From Anseranas semipalmata (lineage: Eukaryota; Chordata; Aves; Anseriformes; Anseranatidae), in contig VXAA01006068.1 of the NCBI GenBank assembly GCA_013399115.1, forward strand, positions 407,021 through 471,020: DNA of 64,000 nucleotides, read 5' to 3'. The position numbers and the translations under genes were made by a program. The notes below the pieces were generated by a model, which saw only the letters and a program-made list of their open reading frames with translations, was not told the DNA's origin and did no database searches. How positions within the stretch are numbered: the first letter of the stretch is position 1; every line of letters begins with the position of its first letter. Positions 1 to 12,000 of this stretch are shown here, one piece after another.

Positions 1-84
1 AGCTGCCTTGGGTCCCACTGCCCACCGTCCCCCAGGTGTCACAGGTACTTGTCTCTGTCAGGATGAAGAGATGACTCATCTTGC

Positions 85-124
85 AAAAACAAGTACGTGA
101 AAGCAAAAATAAGTACACGAAAGC
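85..124. repeat. 20-bp imperfect tandem duplication
   Basis: Two adjacent 20-base units, 85-104 and 105-124, match at 17 of 20 positions. Both carry the core AAGTAC..GAAAGC. An AP-1-like TGACTCA lies just upstream at 72-78. It is a local duplication with no assigned function. Confidence 0.75.
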
Positions 125-2124
125 TTGACTTTAAGTGTTTTCAAGAGTGTCTGCAGCCTGTGAACATGAGAGGTGGCTTTCCCTGGAAGCTCTGCTGCAG
201 TGTGTGGGAGAAGCTTTGTGTGTCTGGACAGGCTTGTCTGGATCCTCTGCTTGCACCAGCCCTGACATCACTTCACATGTGTGGATGCGGCCAACACCAC
301 CGCTGTGGCAGGGCACGGGATGGCGTAGCCATGACCTGGATTTGGGCTGTTGCAGTCTGCCCAAAGTGTTCACAGTGTGGTCTGCCACAGCTTTCACCTG
401 TCCCACGCATGGCATGCAAACCACAGTCAGGTTTCCAAAGAGCTGTCAGCATCTCCTCTCTGACTGCATCATTCCCCAAGGCAGAACGGGCATTTTTAGG
501 ACCCTCTCTCTTGTGCTGCTTCATCCTCTTCACACGTTTCAATCTGCGGTGGGAACGTCACGCAGTGTGCATGAGAAAGCAGAGTGGAAGCATGCAGGGG
601 GGGAAAATAACTTCTGAAATAATTAGCTGCTGTGAAAGGCCTTACAGTGATATGGCTGCAGGTTGGGTAACTATTTAGTTTAATAACGTGTTATTGTTAC
701 CACAGTCCTGAAAGCTCCTGTACACGGTTTGTTCCCTGCTTTGGGCTAAGGGGCTTCACTGCAAGGGCCAGGCATTGCCTCAGACTCCAGCTGAAGCCCA
801 GGGAACACCACGTTATCCCACAAACCATGCCACTGAGCTGCTTCTGCTAAGACATGAAGGTCAAGTGGCCTTGTTAGGGCTGGGACTTTATCCACACTCT
901 TTTATTTCCAAAATGTTGGAACATCTTAAATACATTGACCCATAGTTTGAGCATACCAGCCATGAGCAGGTTTTAAAAGGTAGCTGTCAACATTGTCTAT
1001 GGATGTCCCGGAAGCTTTTGCTGAGTGCAGGCTCTCTTGAGCCTGAGCTCTCATGAAATCTCTGCATGAACCTGTTTTTGTGGGAAGCTTGCAGTGTCTT
1101 TAAATCAACTCCCATGTGAGTTAAAATGCATACAGCTTTCTGTCTGGAAAATGCACACATTCGGTGATGTTGAACTTGTTTACTCTGGCACATCAGAAGA
1201 AATAAACTACCTTCATACAGCTTATACTTCCACTGTTTTGGTCATGTGTGTTGAAATAGCAATATATATGGAAAATCAGAACCAAGCATATGTGGAGAAA
1301 ACAACAAAAACCATATGTGAAAACCTGTGTGAAAACCCACATTTGCTGTCTAGTGTGGTAGTTGAGGTGATTTATTCCTCTTGAACCAGGCAAAGCCCAT
1401 TCATAGCTGCAGTTAAAGTAGCACAGGGCTTTGGAGTGGGCTTTACAAACCTGCTCGGACTGTAATGGCTCATTCTGGGGCTGCCACTTCATGCTATGTC
1501 CATCTTGCTGTATCTGTAATCAGCTATGTAACATGTTCCTTGATAATATGGGAAAACTCTCCTGAACTCAGTTGAGGCTTCTTCCACTGGCGGCCCCCAG
1601 TTTTCATTTTTGGCCCTCAGTGCTCATGTGCCCACTGTCTCCTTGTCCCAGCTGTGCTGTGTCTGCTGGTTTGCCCTGGGATTTCAAGTCCCACCATAAA
1701 ACCAGGTAACATGTTTTGCTCTTCTTTCTTTTTTTGTCCGTTCTGAACCTTCTTTTCTTCAGAGGATGCCAGACAATATTGGGCAGTGTTTTTAAAAAAG
1801 AGCATGTGCAAAAGAAGGGCTGCATTGCTATTTTTTCTTCCTGGATATTTGGAGATGTGAAGATACAGATTCAAACACCTGATTTTAGAAAAACCCAGAC
1901 AACATCAGAGCAACTGTAAGACCAGTGTGCAGTCAGTGTTGCCTCCCAAGTGACTGTATGCTCCTGTCTGCACGTTTGCCGTGCTCACTCCTCATCTTTT
2001 GTTTTCTGCTCTCGCCGTCTTGGTCTTAAACCACTAGCCTTTTCCTGGACAGACTGTTGCTCTTGTTTGGGGCTGCCAGGTCGGGAGGGAAGCTCTGCAT
2101 GAGTGCGATGGGCTGCTGACAGGG

Positions 2125-2245
2125 GCTCACATAGGGAATTAGGCCGCAGGCCCAATTTTGGCCGGGAGCAAAGCCCGCTGAAGTCAATGGGAATCTTCCT
2201 GTTGATGTAATGGGCTTTGGAGCAGACCTTGGCCTTGATGTTCTT
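2125..2245. mobile_element. Old palindromic interspersed repeat remnant
   Basis: The segment contains AAAGCCC, then GAAGTCAATGGGA, and about 25 bases later a partly reversed arm ending GTAATGGGCTTTGGAGCAGACC. The outer arms (AAAGCCC and GGGCTTT) pair perfectly and the inner arms imperfectly. From memory, a motif with CATTGAAGTCAATGG and GGGCTTTGGATCAGGCCC is a very common old repeat in bird, turtle and crocodile DNA. I do not recall its database name with certainty. This copy is diverged. Boundaries are approximate. Confidence 0.55.
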
Positions 2246-4784
2246 CAGAGCAGTGTTTCTAATGTAAATATTTGCCACGGTGTGAATAATAGATAATTAT
2301 TTTTATATATCCTTTCCAAAGTCCACAATTTGCATTGGCAGTCAGTGCAAATGTGCAAATGTGATATCAGCAGTCTGAAAGGAAGGAAGGGATAGAAGCC
2401 ATAATGTGAGCTTCATGTGGCCGAAGGGAATCATTCCCATGTCATTTCGTCTGACCTGGTTTAAAGAAGGAATTGGTCATCAACAGCGTTTCTGATCCCA
2501 GAGCTGGAAGCTTTGACAGAATCCATTAGTGCCTGTCTAAGAAATGATAGGATGTTATACAAAATGTTTGCACCAAAAGGAGGTGATTGAGTGTATTTCT
2601 CAAAGACTTCAGTTTTGTTATTGCACCATTTAGTATCACTTAGTATCTCTAGCAAAAATGAAATTTGTACTTTCCTCTGTTTCTGTCACATAGCAGGGAC
2701 TGCTTAGGGATGTGCAGGGATGGTTGCCTCCGGCCGTTTGTTCTGCCCTTTGGGACAACTAAGGCCAACACCAGACCCCGCATCCTTTGCCAAGGTGCCT
2801 TGAAGGCACACTCAAACTGAGGTCACATACACAGTTTCTGTCTTAAAACACTTCTCCTGTGAGACTGTTTGCAAATGGGGAAGACCCTGAGGTAGGGTCT
2901 CTCTGTAAATTCACAGTTATGCCTATTTCCTTTTCCTTTGTGGTATTTTTTCTCCTCTTTTGGCAAAGCATCTTGCTTTGGTTTGCACCCTCCATTTTCT
3001 GTGCAGTTTACTTTCTGTTAGGATAGTTTCTCTGTGCCATAAGCCCCTGAAATTCTCCATAATGTAGACAAAGTATTAAAGAGTTTGTTTCGTGGATGCT
3101 CATAGACGTCTCATTCCTGATCATAGAACAGCTTTGTAGTGCCTACAGCAGTGGTTTGGAAAGGACAATTTTAATACACTAACATCTTATGCATTTTAAA
3201 CCTGTTTCCATGGTGTGCAAGCATGCATGTAAGGCAGGGACTCTGCCTTGCAAGACCTGCAGACTTTGTGAGGCAAACCAACATTTAGTGCAGGACTACT
3301 CGTGTCACTTTTATGGATGTCTGCTGGTTTTTACTGCTGTTTGCTCAGCGGGAAGCATGTTTTGGGTTCCAGCTCTGCTCAGGCAGCCAAATATTGCCTG
3401 CTGTCTCCATTGCTATGAGCCAGTTACATGCTACTGCCACCCAGGCAGTGGAGAGGACACAAAACTATGGCATCTTCATCATTAATTCATGGCTTAGTGC
3501 TGGACTCGCTTAGCATAGAGCTGAAAAAAACTGAGGTCTTTTGCAGATTTCACTGCCACTGTGTCTTTTCCCTTTGGCAGCCACTGCCACCCATCTGTTT
3601 CTTCTCTCCTCCAGACCTGCAGAGGATTGCTGCTCTGCACAGTGTAGCCTGCTGTCTATTAACTCCCATATGTAAAGACATGGCTGCAAGCAGTGAGGGA
3701 TGGAAGTCTGATCATTCAAAGGCATGTCACCAAATGATGTCCGCTACCCATGGATATGCCTGCTGCTTACGAGCTGGGAAAAGCAAGAGGTTATTTAAAC
3801 CTATGGAGTGTCCTTATTCTCTGTTTTCTGCCCGAGGAGTTTGCATGGCTGTGTCGTAAACTCTGGCATCTGCTATTTCCAGATGCGTTATAAAGCAGGA
3901 TTAGAATAGATGTGGGTTGGGATACCTATGAAAGAACCTCCTCATGCTAAAGTATTTATATAAAATATACAGCTTTGATAATTATCCCTAAGACCCTTGT
4001 ATATAATAAGCCAAAAAAAGTGTTAATTGTTTTATTTCTGCCAACTTCAAAAACAAACAAAAAGATTCTTTCTGGCCAGGTGCTGCCATTGCCAAATACG
4101 TCTTTCAGTTAAACACTGCTGTGTTTACATTTCTAGATAATAAAATTCTTTGGTTTATGGACTGCCAGAAGATAGAAAGCTGAGATTAAAGTCTCAGATT
4201 TGATTGGGTTTGTTGTAAAGTAAAGGTAATCACGAAACAATGGCTATTTAATAAATTCTCAGTTATTAGTGTAGTTTACAGAGGTTTGTGCTTTTGTCAG
4301 CCTTACTGTCTTCTCTTTTGTTTGTAAAGTGTCAGGGTATGTGGTTGCTATTAAATCTTTTCACTAGTTTGATGGAGGGGAAAGATTAGTAGCTCTGTTT
4401 TTAAGGAGCATATTCAGCAATGACAATGACACAAAATACAAGTCTACTTCGATTTCCATCTTCTGGAGATTTCTTTTGCAGAAAGTATATGTAGAACAGT
4501 ACTTCCAGGCTATAAATTCAGTGTGCATGGACTGTGTTTGTGATGAACACATCTTTTCCTGTACAGACACCTGGATGTCCAGAATAGTGATGTTTGTCCA
4601 TTCACAGTAGTGTGAGACATTAATAGTCCTTTTTTTTTTTTCTCTCATCTTTCCACCTTGATTTTGATAAACTTGGCTGTAACACCTTTTGAAAGAATAT
4701 TTTATGATTTGTTTAGGATATTTTTATTGCCTTCATTACCCCAGTATCTCAGCATTTCAACATCTGCATCCCGTGCTTCACAAT

Positions 4785-4870
4785 TTACACATCACTGCCA
4801 TTATCCCGATGTACAGAAGAGAAACTCCAGGACAGAGTGACAAAAGCCACTGTGACAGGAGTTTTAGGAG
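4785..4870 (-). mobile_element. MIR-like (CORE-SINE) remnant, antisense
   Basis: The segment reads like the reverse complement of the central-to-3' part of a MIR-type tRNA-derived SINE. It has ATTATCCCGATGTACAGA, then GAGAAACT, then an AGG.ACAGAGTGACAAAAGCCACTGTGACAGG stretch, corresponding to the conserved antisense order 'tatccccattttacagatgaggaaactgaggcacagag...aagtcacacagc'. The match is by eye and quite diverged, so only the central core is marked. Confidence 0.5.
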
Positions 4871-7195
4871 CCAACCCCACAAAAGGATGGGTGGAATCCT
4901 ATCTTTCTCCTTGACCCATCCTTCCAGTGGCTTGGGCTGCTACGATGCATGCAGGCCGCTCAAGCCGCTCTTAGTAGGATGCCTGCGCCTTCCATCTGCC
5001 AGCATGGCTCATGTTTGCAGAGCTCCTTCAGGAAGACTCCTGCATCCAGCCCCTTGTTGAAGCCAAGTAGATGATGGCTGTGAGAAGCAGTGACAGCTAG
5101 GCCTTGCACACACGGGCGTGTTCATCTGTGCGTGGGTCTGCTCCAAAGAGGAAAGTGTCCAGAGTTTCTCCTGCGTAGCATCACTTGAAGGTTGTTTCAC
5201 ACCCCTGACTGAAGCCATCTTGCACCTGCCAAAACATGATACAGACTTTTTATAGCTGCATCGTAAGACCTTTGAAAAATCAGACTGTGTTAGAGCCTTT
5301 TCAGCAGGATAACAGATTGGTTGTGCTTGTACATCGGGTAGCTGCATATGATAGGCATGTCAGACAGTGAAAGGACATAAAGTATTACCGCTCCATAAAA
5401 TAGTACTTTCTAATAGTATTTTTCTCCCATTTCTGGCAGTAAACTTTTAAAACTTTCTTAGAGTATTTCAGCTGAGAGTCTCAAAACACATGTATTACCA
5501 TGTATTTCGGACTTAATTCAATTCCCAATAAAGACAAGGCAACATTTCCACTTCCTTCACTGCACTTGCTTCAGACCCTCAAAGCGAATGTTGTCTGTTG
5601 AAAGTAGAATAGATACTAATTTGGTCACATAAAACCACATATTGTTTCAGCTTTCCGTGAATTTCTGAATGAATAGAATGATCAAATCCAATGATTCTGC
5701 TCTCAAACTCACTGGGGATATAAAGAGCTGCTTGTCCGGCAGGCTGTATAGCCGTGCTGGTCTTTTGTTGTCCATGGCACACATGCTTGGCTCCTTTATA
5801 CTCTCTTTTTATTTTACTGCTCTGCAGTGGGGCTGCACAAAGCCAGATTTGCTTTTAAAACATAACTTAATTTTGCAAAATCCATAGCTATATGTCCATG
5901 CGTGATTTTCTTTTGTGCTGCCTTCAGAACAACAAGACTGTGTGGTATCTGACACAGGGCATTTTCCAGTGATTTATTAACTGTGTCAGAATAGCTGTTG
6001 TGAATGCTGGGAAGCTCTTGTATATTGTGACAGTTTATATTGATTATGACAGTTTGTAGACTCTAGTGTGTTGTCAGACAGTGGATAGTATTTTGTCTTT
6101 TACTATACATACCATGGGCTATAGATCATAGTGTTTTCTTAAAAAAAGGACCCATTGTCCAGTCTTCTCATTCCTCGCTGGTATGAGAGCACTTCTGTAG
6201 GGTATTGTGCAACAAATAGCAAAATAGTTCAGGGACCCTATGGGACAGGCAATCAAATGTCAATTGCTTTAGGAAAAAAAATGTGAATAGTTTATTCTGC
6301 TTCTGTTCTTTCAGTGGAATGAGCTGTGTAGTTGACAGAAGTGGGTAAACTAGTCTGAGTCTGTCATTTATGAAAATAAAATGCATCCTGTATTAGCCAT
6401 TGTCCAAAAATCCACAGACTAACCAGAGGAGGAGGTTATAAATGAAGATTTTGGCTACTGATAACTTTTAAAGTTTGCATTCAGTGTCTTTGGGTCTTCA
6501 TGGAAGCTGAAATGGTTCTAAAACGAGTCTGAGAAAGAGGAGGAAAAGATTTCTGCAAACTAGGGAGAAAGCGAAAGCTGGCACACAAGCTGTTATGATG
6601 GGCACATCAAAAAGATCACCCCAAATAATGACCTCTTCTTAGTGTTTGCTTTTAGCAAGGCGGTAGTAAAGTAGCACACAGGAGAAAAGATTTTTCTGTT
6701 TGCCTAAAGCTGCTTCAGTGTGAAAAAAAAACAGTCAACAGCCGAGCTTTTACAGACACCCTGATCAGGAGGCCGGAGTTGAAAGCCATTTGGTTAATTA
6801 TGCTGTTGTAATTTACTATATTGCTACTATATTATTGGGGGAAAAATCTTCCAACAATACATTTATTTTTAAAACGAAGAGTACCTGAGGTGCAGCAACG
6901 ACTGTGAGTAGGAAAGGAGCCATTCTGATTTTTCTGTTCTTGAAAGACCTTTTATAGGAGACCATAATGGATCATAATCTTACACTTTCAGATAAGAATC
7001 CTTGGGAAAATGACCTTTAGCAATCTGTGCTATTAGATTTTTGATCTCACACTGGTTTTAGATTGATTCAAATGTAGTTTCTGCTGTGATTTTTTATTAA
7101 TTCAAGATCCATTTCCACACATGCCTTCTGGTTTGATTGAAACAAATGCAATAAGTCACTTGTGAAACTGTTCTTTCAGGGATACTTTGGGCCAA

Positions 7196-7350
7196 GTCTA
7201 TGGACTAAGCTGGGACCCAGGAGAGCTGGATTCTATTCTTAACACCCCTGTGGGCTGGATATTGGCCGTTCAAGCCAGTTCTCTGTCATGAGATGAACTC
7301 ACCCCCATTTTTAGTTGTATATTTACACTGTGAGATCTTTGAGAAGGAAC
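7196..7350 (+). mobile_element. MIR-like SINE remnant, sense
   Basis: Sense-strand order resembles MIR-family SINEs of amniotes. TGGACTAAGCTGGGACCCAG and GAGAGCTGGATTCTATTCTT are followed by a CAAGCCAGTTCTCTGTC block, then ACCCCCATTTTTAGTTGTAT, and finally TGTGAGATCTTTGAGAAGG, which corresponds to the 'gctttgagatcctt' 3' region. Divergence is high and there is no clear tail. It is probably an ancestral insertion shared with other sauropsids. Confidence 0.55.
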
Positions 7351-8387
7351 ATTTCCTATCAGAACCCAGTCTTGATCTCTCCTGGAATCTCTTGATGCTG
7401 CTGTAATACTAATCGTATTTTCTGTAATGTGATCTGTATTTTCTTAATGAGTCCTTAATGTTAGCAAGGAGACAGAATCAAACTAAGTGGTTTGATTTTG
7501 GTGATGATGCAATTTCCCATTCCATGCTCACACTGAATTTGGATTAATTATGGCATTAACTGTATCATACTTATGTTTTGTAATGACAGAATGTTCAATA
7601 GTTTGTGCATTCGTAGCACTACTGTAAGCCTGGGGGTATACAAAGATATTACAGCAGCATCTCTCAGTCCAGTGTCAGGTATTAGTCCAATGCATGTATT
7701 TATGGGTTTTATTGCAAAACATCCAAAGCAGTATCAGAAATGCTTTAAAGGAAGATTAAATGGAAGAGTTTTTAAAAGTCTGCTTGTCATTACTGGCTTT
7801 TTTTTTTCTAATTTTCATAAAGTTTTTTGGAAAAGGTGTGAAGAATGAATGATTTCATATGTTTAAATGTGAAGATTTCCTTAGGTGACTTTTATCTAAA
7901 GCTCTGGTAACATGTCTGTGCATAGTTCTGGCTCCTTAAGCCTGAGACTGCTCCTGGAGAAGATAATTTTGGTGGTGTGCTGTGAAAAGCGACAGCTTCC
8001 CAGCACTGGTTGTGGACTAGCAGTGACTGGTATTTAAGATCCCTTCAGCTGCTATCAGAACCCCCTTGGTCAACCCAGGGCTGTCAGGATGTCTGTTTGC
8101 TCACTAGCCCTCGCCATTTTTTTTTTTTGCCTGGGTTGTTCTCTGGGTGTGCCGGGCTTTTTGAGATCTTTGAGTATGAATCCTTAAGAAATTTCATTTT
8201 GTTTTTTTTTTTCTGAGTAAAGGTATTGGTAATCACTGCAGAAGGTGGATGCATTTCCCCCTCATGTCGCAGTGCCCTGAAGTGCCTCACAGATCTGTTT
8301 AATTTCTAGGAGACTGCAGGAGCATCCTTGCCCATAGGTTGAAGCCTGGTCTCTGATGCCACTGTTATCTTTCTCTTTTCCCTTCAG

Positions 8388-9026
8388 ATGGCGTCCACAG
8401 TGTTACGGCAATTTGCACCCTGCGCGTCACCATCATCACAGACGACATGCTCACCAACAGCATCACGGTGCGGCTGGAGAACATGTCCCAGGAGAGGTTC
8501 CTTTCTCCCCTCCTGTCCTTGTTTGTGGAGGGGGTGGCAACAGTGCTGTCCACCGCCAAGGATGGCATCTTCGTTTTCAACATCCAAAACGACACAGACG
8601 TCAGCTCCAATATCCTGAACGTGACGTTCTCGGCTCTGCTCCCCGGTGGCATTCAAAACAAGTTCTTCCCCTCCGAGGACCTGCAGGAGCAGATCTACCT
8701 CAACAGGACCCTGCTGACCATGATCTCCACGCAGAGGGTGCTGCCCTTCGACGACAACATCTGCTTGCGCGAGCCCTGTGAGAACTACATGAAGTGCGTC
8801 TCCGTGCTGAAGTTCGACAGCTCGGCCCCGTTCATCAGCTCCAACACCGTCCTGTTCCGCCCCATCCACCCCATCAACGGGCTGCGGTGCCGCTGCCCGC
8901 CCGGCTTCACCGGCGACTACTGCGAGACGGAGATCGACCTCTGCTACTCCAACCCCTGCGGGAGCAACGGGCTGTGTCGGAGCCGAGAAGGGGGCTACAC
9001 TTGTGAATGCTACGAGGACTACACTG
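8388..9026 (+). CDS. CELSR1: CELSR1 exon: membrane-adjacent region, EGF-like 1 and most of EGF-like 2
   Basis: CELSR1 is an atypical cadherin and adhesion GPCR that bridges neighbouring cells homophilically in planar cell polarity. This exon supplies residues 1-214 of the window's product; codons 1 and 214 are split. Residues 1 to about 122 correspond to the region after the last cadherin repeat, described as SEA-like, with sequons at ENMS, QNDT, LNVT and LNRT. EGF-like 1 has six Cys at 126, 131, 137, 168, 170 and 179, with a long insert between the third and fourth. EGF-like 2 begins with Cys 186 and has its sixth Cys in the next exon. The frame opens after CAG (8385-8387) and closes at donor GTATGT at 9027. 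Both borders are phase 1, and the length, 639, is divisible by three. Codons are strongly G/C-ending. CELSR2/3 are the alternatives. VRLENMSQERFLSPLL and LLPGGIQ fit CELSR1 best from memory. Confidence 0.95.
8550..8990. other. CpG-rich exon body
   Basis: CpG dinucleotides are much denser here than in the flanking introns, for example GAGATCGAC, CCGGCTTCACCGGCGAC and GCTGCGGTGCCGCTGCCC around 8880-8940. Almost every codon ends in G or C. It coincides with coding sequence, so it reads more naturally as a GC-rich exon than as a promoter island. Methylation or GC-biased gene conversion could shape it. Confidence 0.6.
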
Positions 9027-12000
9027 GTATGTGTTTATCTTATCTTTGACCCATGATTTATATGTTAGACCATCAAACAGGCCAGCTCTGTATCAAGCTG
9101 AAATTGCTGACATTCTTAGTCAAAGGGAGAAAAACTCCTGACAGTGCCTTCTGGTGGGGGAAGGCTTGTGAGTGTCACACGTCACTTTGGGTAGGACCCC
9201 TATCTCCGGGCACTCACGGTGACAGGAACCGTGCATTGCTCCAGGCCAGGGCAGGGGAACCAACAGCTACTAAAATGATTCCTGTTATGTGAATTTCCAC
9301 TCAAAACACTTTGTGCAAACCTATTTCTTTTACCTAAATATCTGGAAGGAAGAAGGTGGGCCACATGCCCTGGTTTTGCATGTTAACTCCTTCCTAGCCC
9401 CTCAGCAGTGCCCACCAGGGCACATGGGGGTGCGCAGCCTCAGTAAGGTCACCAGCCCTTGGGACAGGCACAGGGCATGAGGATGGTTCATGGTACCCAG
9501 AAACTGCAACAATGCACATTTATTTACACACTGCGAGTCAGCTTCATTTTGTAAATGTCCAGGTAAACTCCTGAAGGCTTCTTCCAGGCCTGTGCCCAGC
9601 AGCCTGTTGAGGAATGTACTTTGCCTCTTCATGATCTTGAAAGCTAATAAAGATCAAAGTGCTGCTTCTCAAATATTCTTGAGGTGTTACGGAAGAATAT
9701 TAGCCAAATGTTTTCTGGTGCTTCAGTAAAGACAGTGGGATTATTTTAGCATTCGAACTGCACATGCATGTAAGTATTCTGCACTGCACTGTATGATGCG
9801 CTGCCTGGCTGTAATTGATGCTGACATCTCACCAACATCTGCTGTGACCCCCACAAATGAGGTGTAAAGCAGAAAGGACTGCTCCCAACACTGCCTCTCA
9901 CTGCTGAAGTTATAAAAAATTGAAATCATAAATTATTTAAGTCTCCATGTAAAAAAAAATTGCATGATGTGTACGCCTACTGGGCTGCCTCCAACCCTCT
10001 GGCTGGAAGGGCTCTCCTTCACTTTGCATGGCGGTTGGCTCAGGGCTGTAATTAAAAATGCAATGGTGAAAGGAGCCAGCAGTCAGTGAGCAGGGACATG
10101 GCATCAGCAAGGGAACTGGGCTTACCCCAGCACAGGGGACAGGAAGAGATGCTCCCCGAGATCAGAAGGGCTCAGAGCAGCAGAACCTTCCTAAGGTGCC
10201 AGAGACAAACTTTTTGCCTGACCATTGAATCCCTGAATCTGTCTGTGATGGTTAGGATATCTGGTCTTTGTCAAGGAATGATTTTCCTGACAGGCTTCTT
10301 GCGTGTGATTCACACAGTGAAATACATTATAAAGTCCATTTTCTGTACATACAGATGATGCATAATATGTGAAACACTGGACATCACACAATAGATTTTA
10401 TAACCAGTTAATTTCATTTAACATGTTTATGTAATATTATAGTATGAATAGGAATGGTTAGAAGTAGCAAGTTTCATTAAACAAAACTATGCATATAAAT
10501 AGACTTAATTCATCCATGAGTGAATGTCTTGGAAGGTTTTGGAATGACATGTATTCCTGTATCAAATGTTGAGGGTCTTTTGCTAGAAATTTTCAGCATA
10601 AAAAGGGTAAATATGCTTAAAAATGAAAGAAGATAATTTTATATTAATAATTCATGAACGTATTTAATAATTAATGCTGTAGTCAGAACAGACAGAGTAC
10701 ATATTTAGAGGAGAAGCACCATATTATTCATACACAAAGAAAGATTTCATCTGCAACTGTATTTTCAGTGCATATTTGTGGAGCTAAAAATTAACTGTCC
10801 TGCTGCCAGGATATTGAAGTGATTGGATGTTAAGGGCTGTGCACTGCTTATGTCCATGCCAACTTTAGGTTTCAGAGTTAACCGTGCTGCAGTGAAACAC
10901 TTTATTGTTTGGAACAACAGTTCAGGTTCTGTTCAAGAGGGCTCTGGAATTCCTTATCCTGTAAATTGATACAAATATTATTGAATATATTTGTTTTATT
11001 GGTGCATAAATGCAGTAGAAATTTAGTATCTTCTCTGTGGTTGGTTTATGTTACATTAGTGCCTTTAGGCTCAATGTTGCATGACAATGTTTTTTCCATC
11101 AAACCTGACACACTTGCCCACATATGGTGGTCATTAGATGGTTGTTATTCATCTCCTTTACAGAACTAGGTGGAAAATGTTATCAACAAGCAATCTATTA
11201 CCAAAAATATTTTACAAGGTACTCGATCCATTATTGAATCTTATCCCAATCTCCTTTATTTTGCCTACAATTTTTGACCTTTCTTTAAATAAGTTCGTAT
11301 CCATTTGTAAGTTCAGTTTATTATCTATTAATCATAGTACTGCATTTTCTGCTTGTATATAAATATTTATTGTTTGCAACACTACAGATTTGATGTCTAT
11401 TTAATATTTAAACAGCATAGGTTTGTTTCAAGAACATCAGTGTGTATTGACTCTCGTAATGCAGCGATTATAAGTGGGAATAGCAGAATAGTGTTTGGCT
11501 GATGGCATGGACAGAGTATTGCTAAGGCTGAAAACTGGGAGACACTGGCATTACAGAAATGTTACCAGGGGATAAACTCAGTGTAGTAACATACCAGTAT
11601 GAGGTACTTATGAATCTCTGAAATAATTGTAAAAGATGAAATATGAATGGTAATAGTCAATGAAATACAGCCTGCTCTGGGAGCTCTCATGTTTCAATTT
11701 GCCAAGTAAGAGCTTATGTAGAAAAATAATTACAAGAAAATACTGAGATCTGTCATCTCTCTGGTAAGATACACTGAAACTTGATGATAAATCACTACAC
11801 AATCATAACCCTGTACTGAACCTATCTGACTGGTCACCTGTTAAAAATATAGCATTTATTTCCTGTAGCAGATAATTATGTCCTATCGTAATCAGATGGA
11901 ATTTCCCCCCATTTTTCCACCCTGCTTTGAAGCCCTCCATTTGTTTTGATGTAATTGTTAGTCATTTATACACGATGAAAGTTCCTCTGTCTTCAGGAAT

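Larger units (their letters stand above)
1..8387 (+). other. CELSR1: CELSR1 intron (3' part), upstream of the first exon in the window
   Basis: No exon is recognisable here. The stretch ends in a strong acceptor: a pyrimidine-rich run over about 8361-8385 followed by CAG at 8385-8387. The upstream exon must donate one base, because the next exon begins with two bases that complete a split codon (phase 1). Contents I can support are a 20-bp imperfect tandem duplication at 85-124, a palindromic old repeat at about 2125-2245, and MIR-like remnants at about 4785-4870 and 7196-7350. The rest is AT-rich unique sequence with short T and A runs. Open frames such as 97-678 have no recognisable homology and are treated as chance. 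Confidence 0.85.

Noticed and set aside
97..678. 193-codon open frame near the window start
   Set aside because: Overlapping frames exist on both strands, with no recognisable domain and ordinary intron composition.
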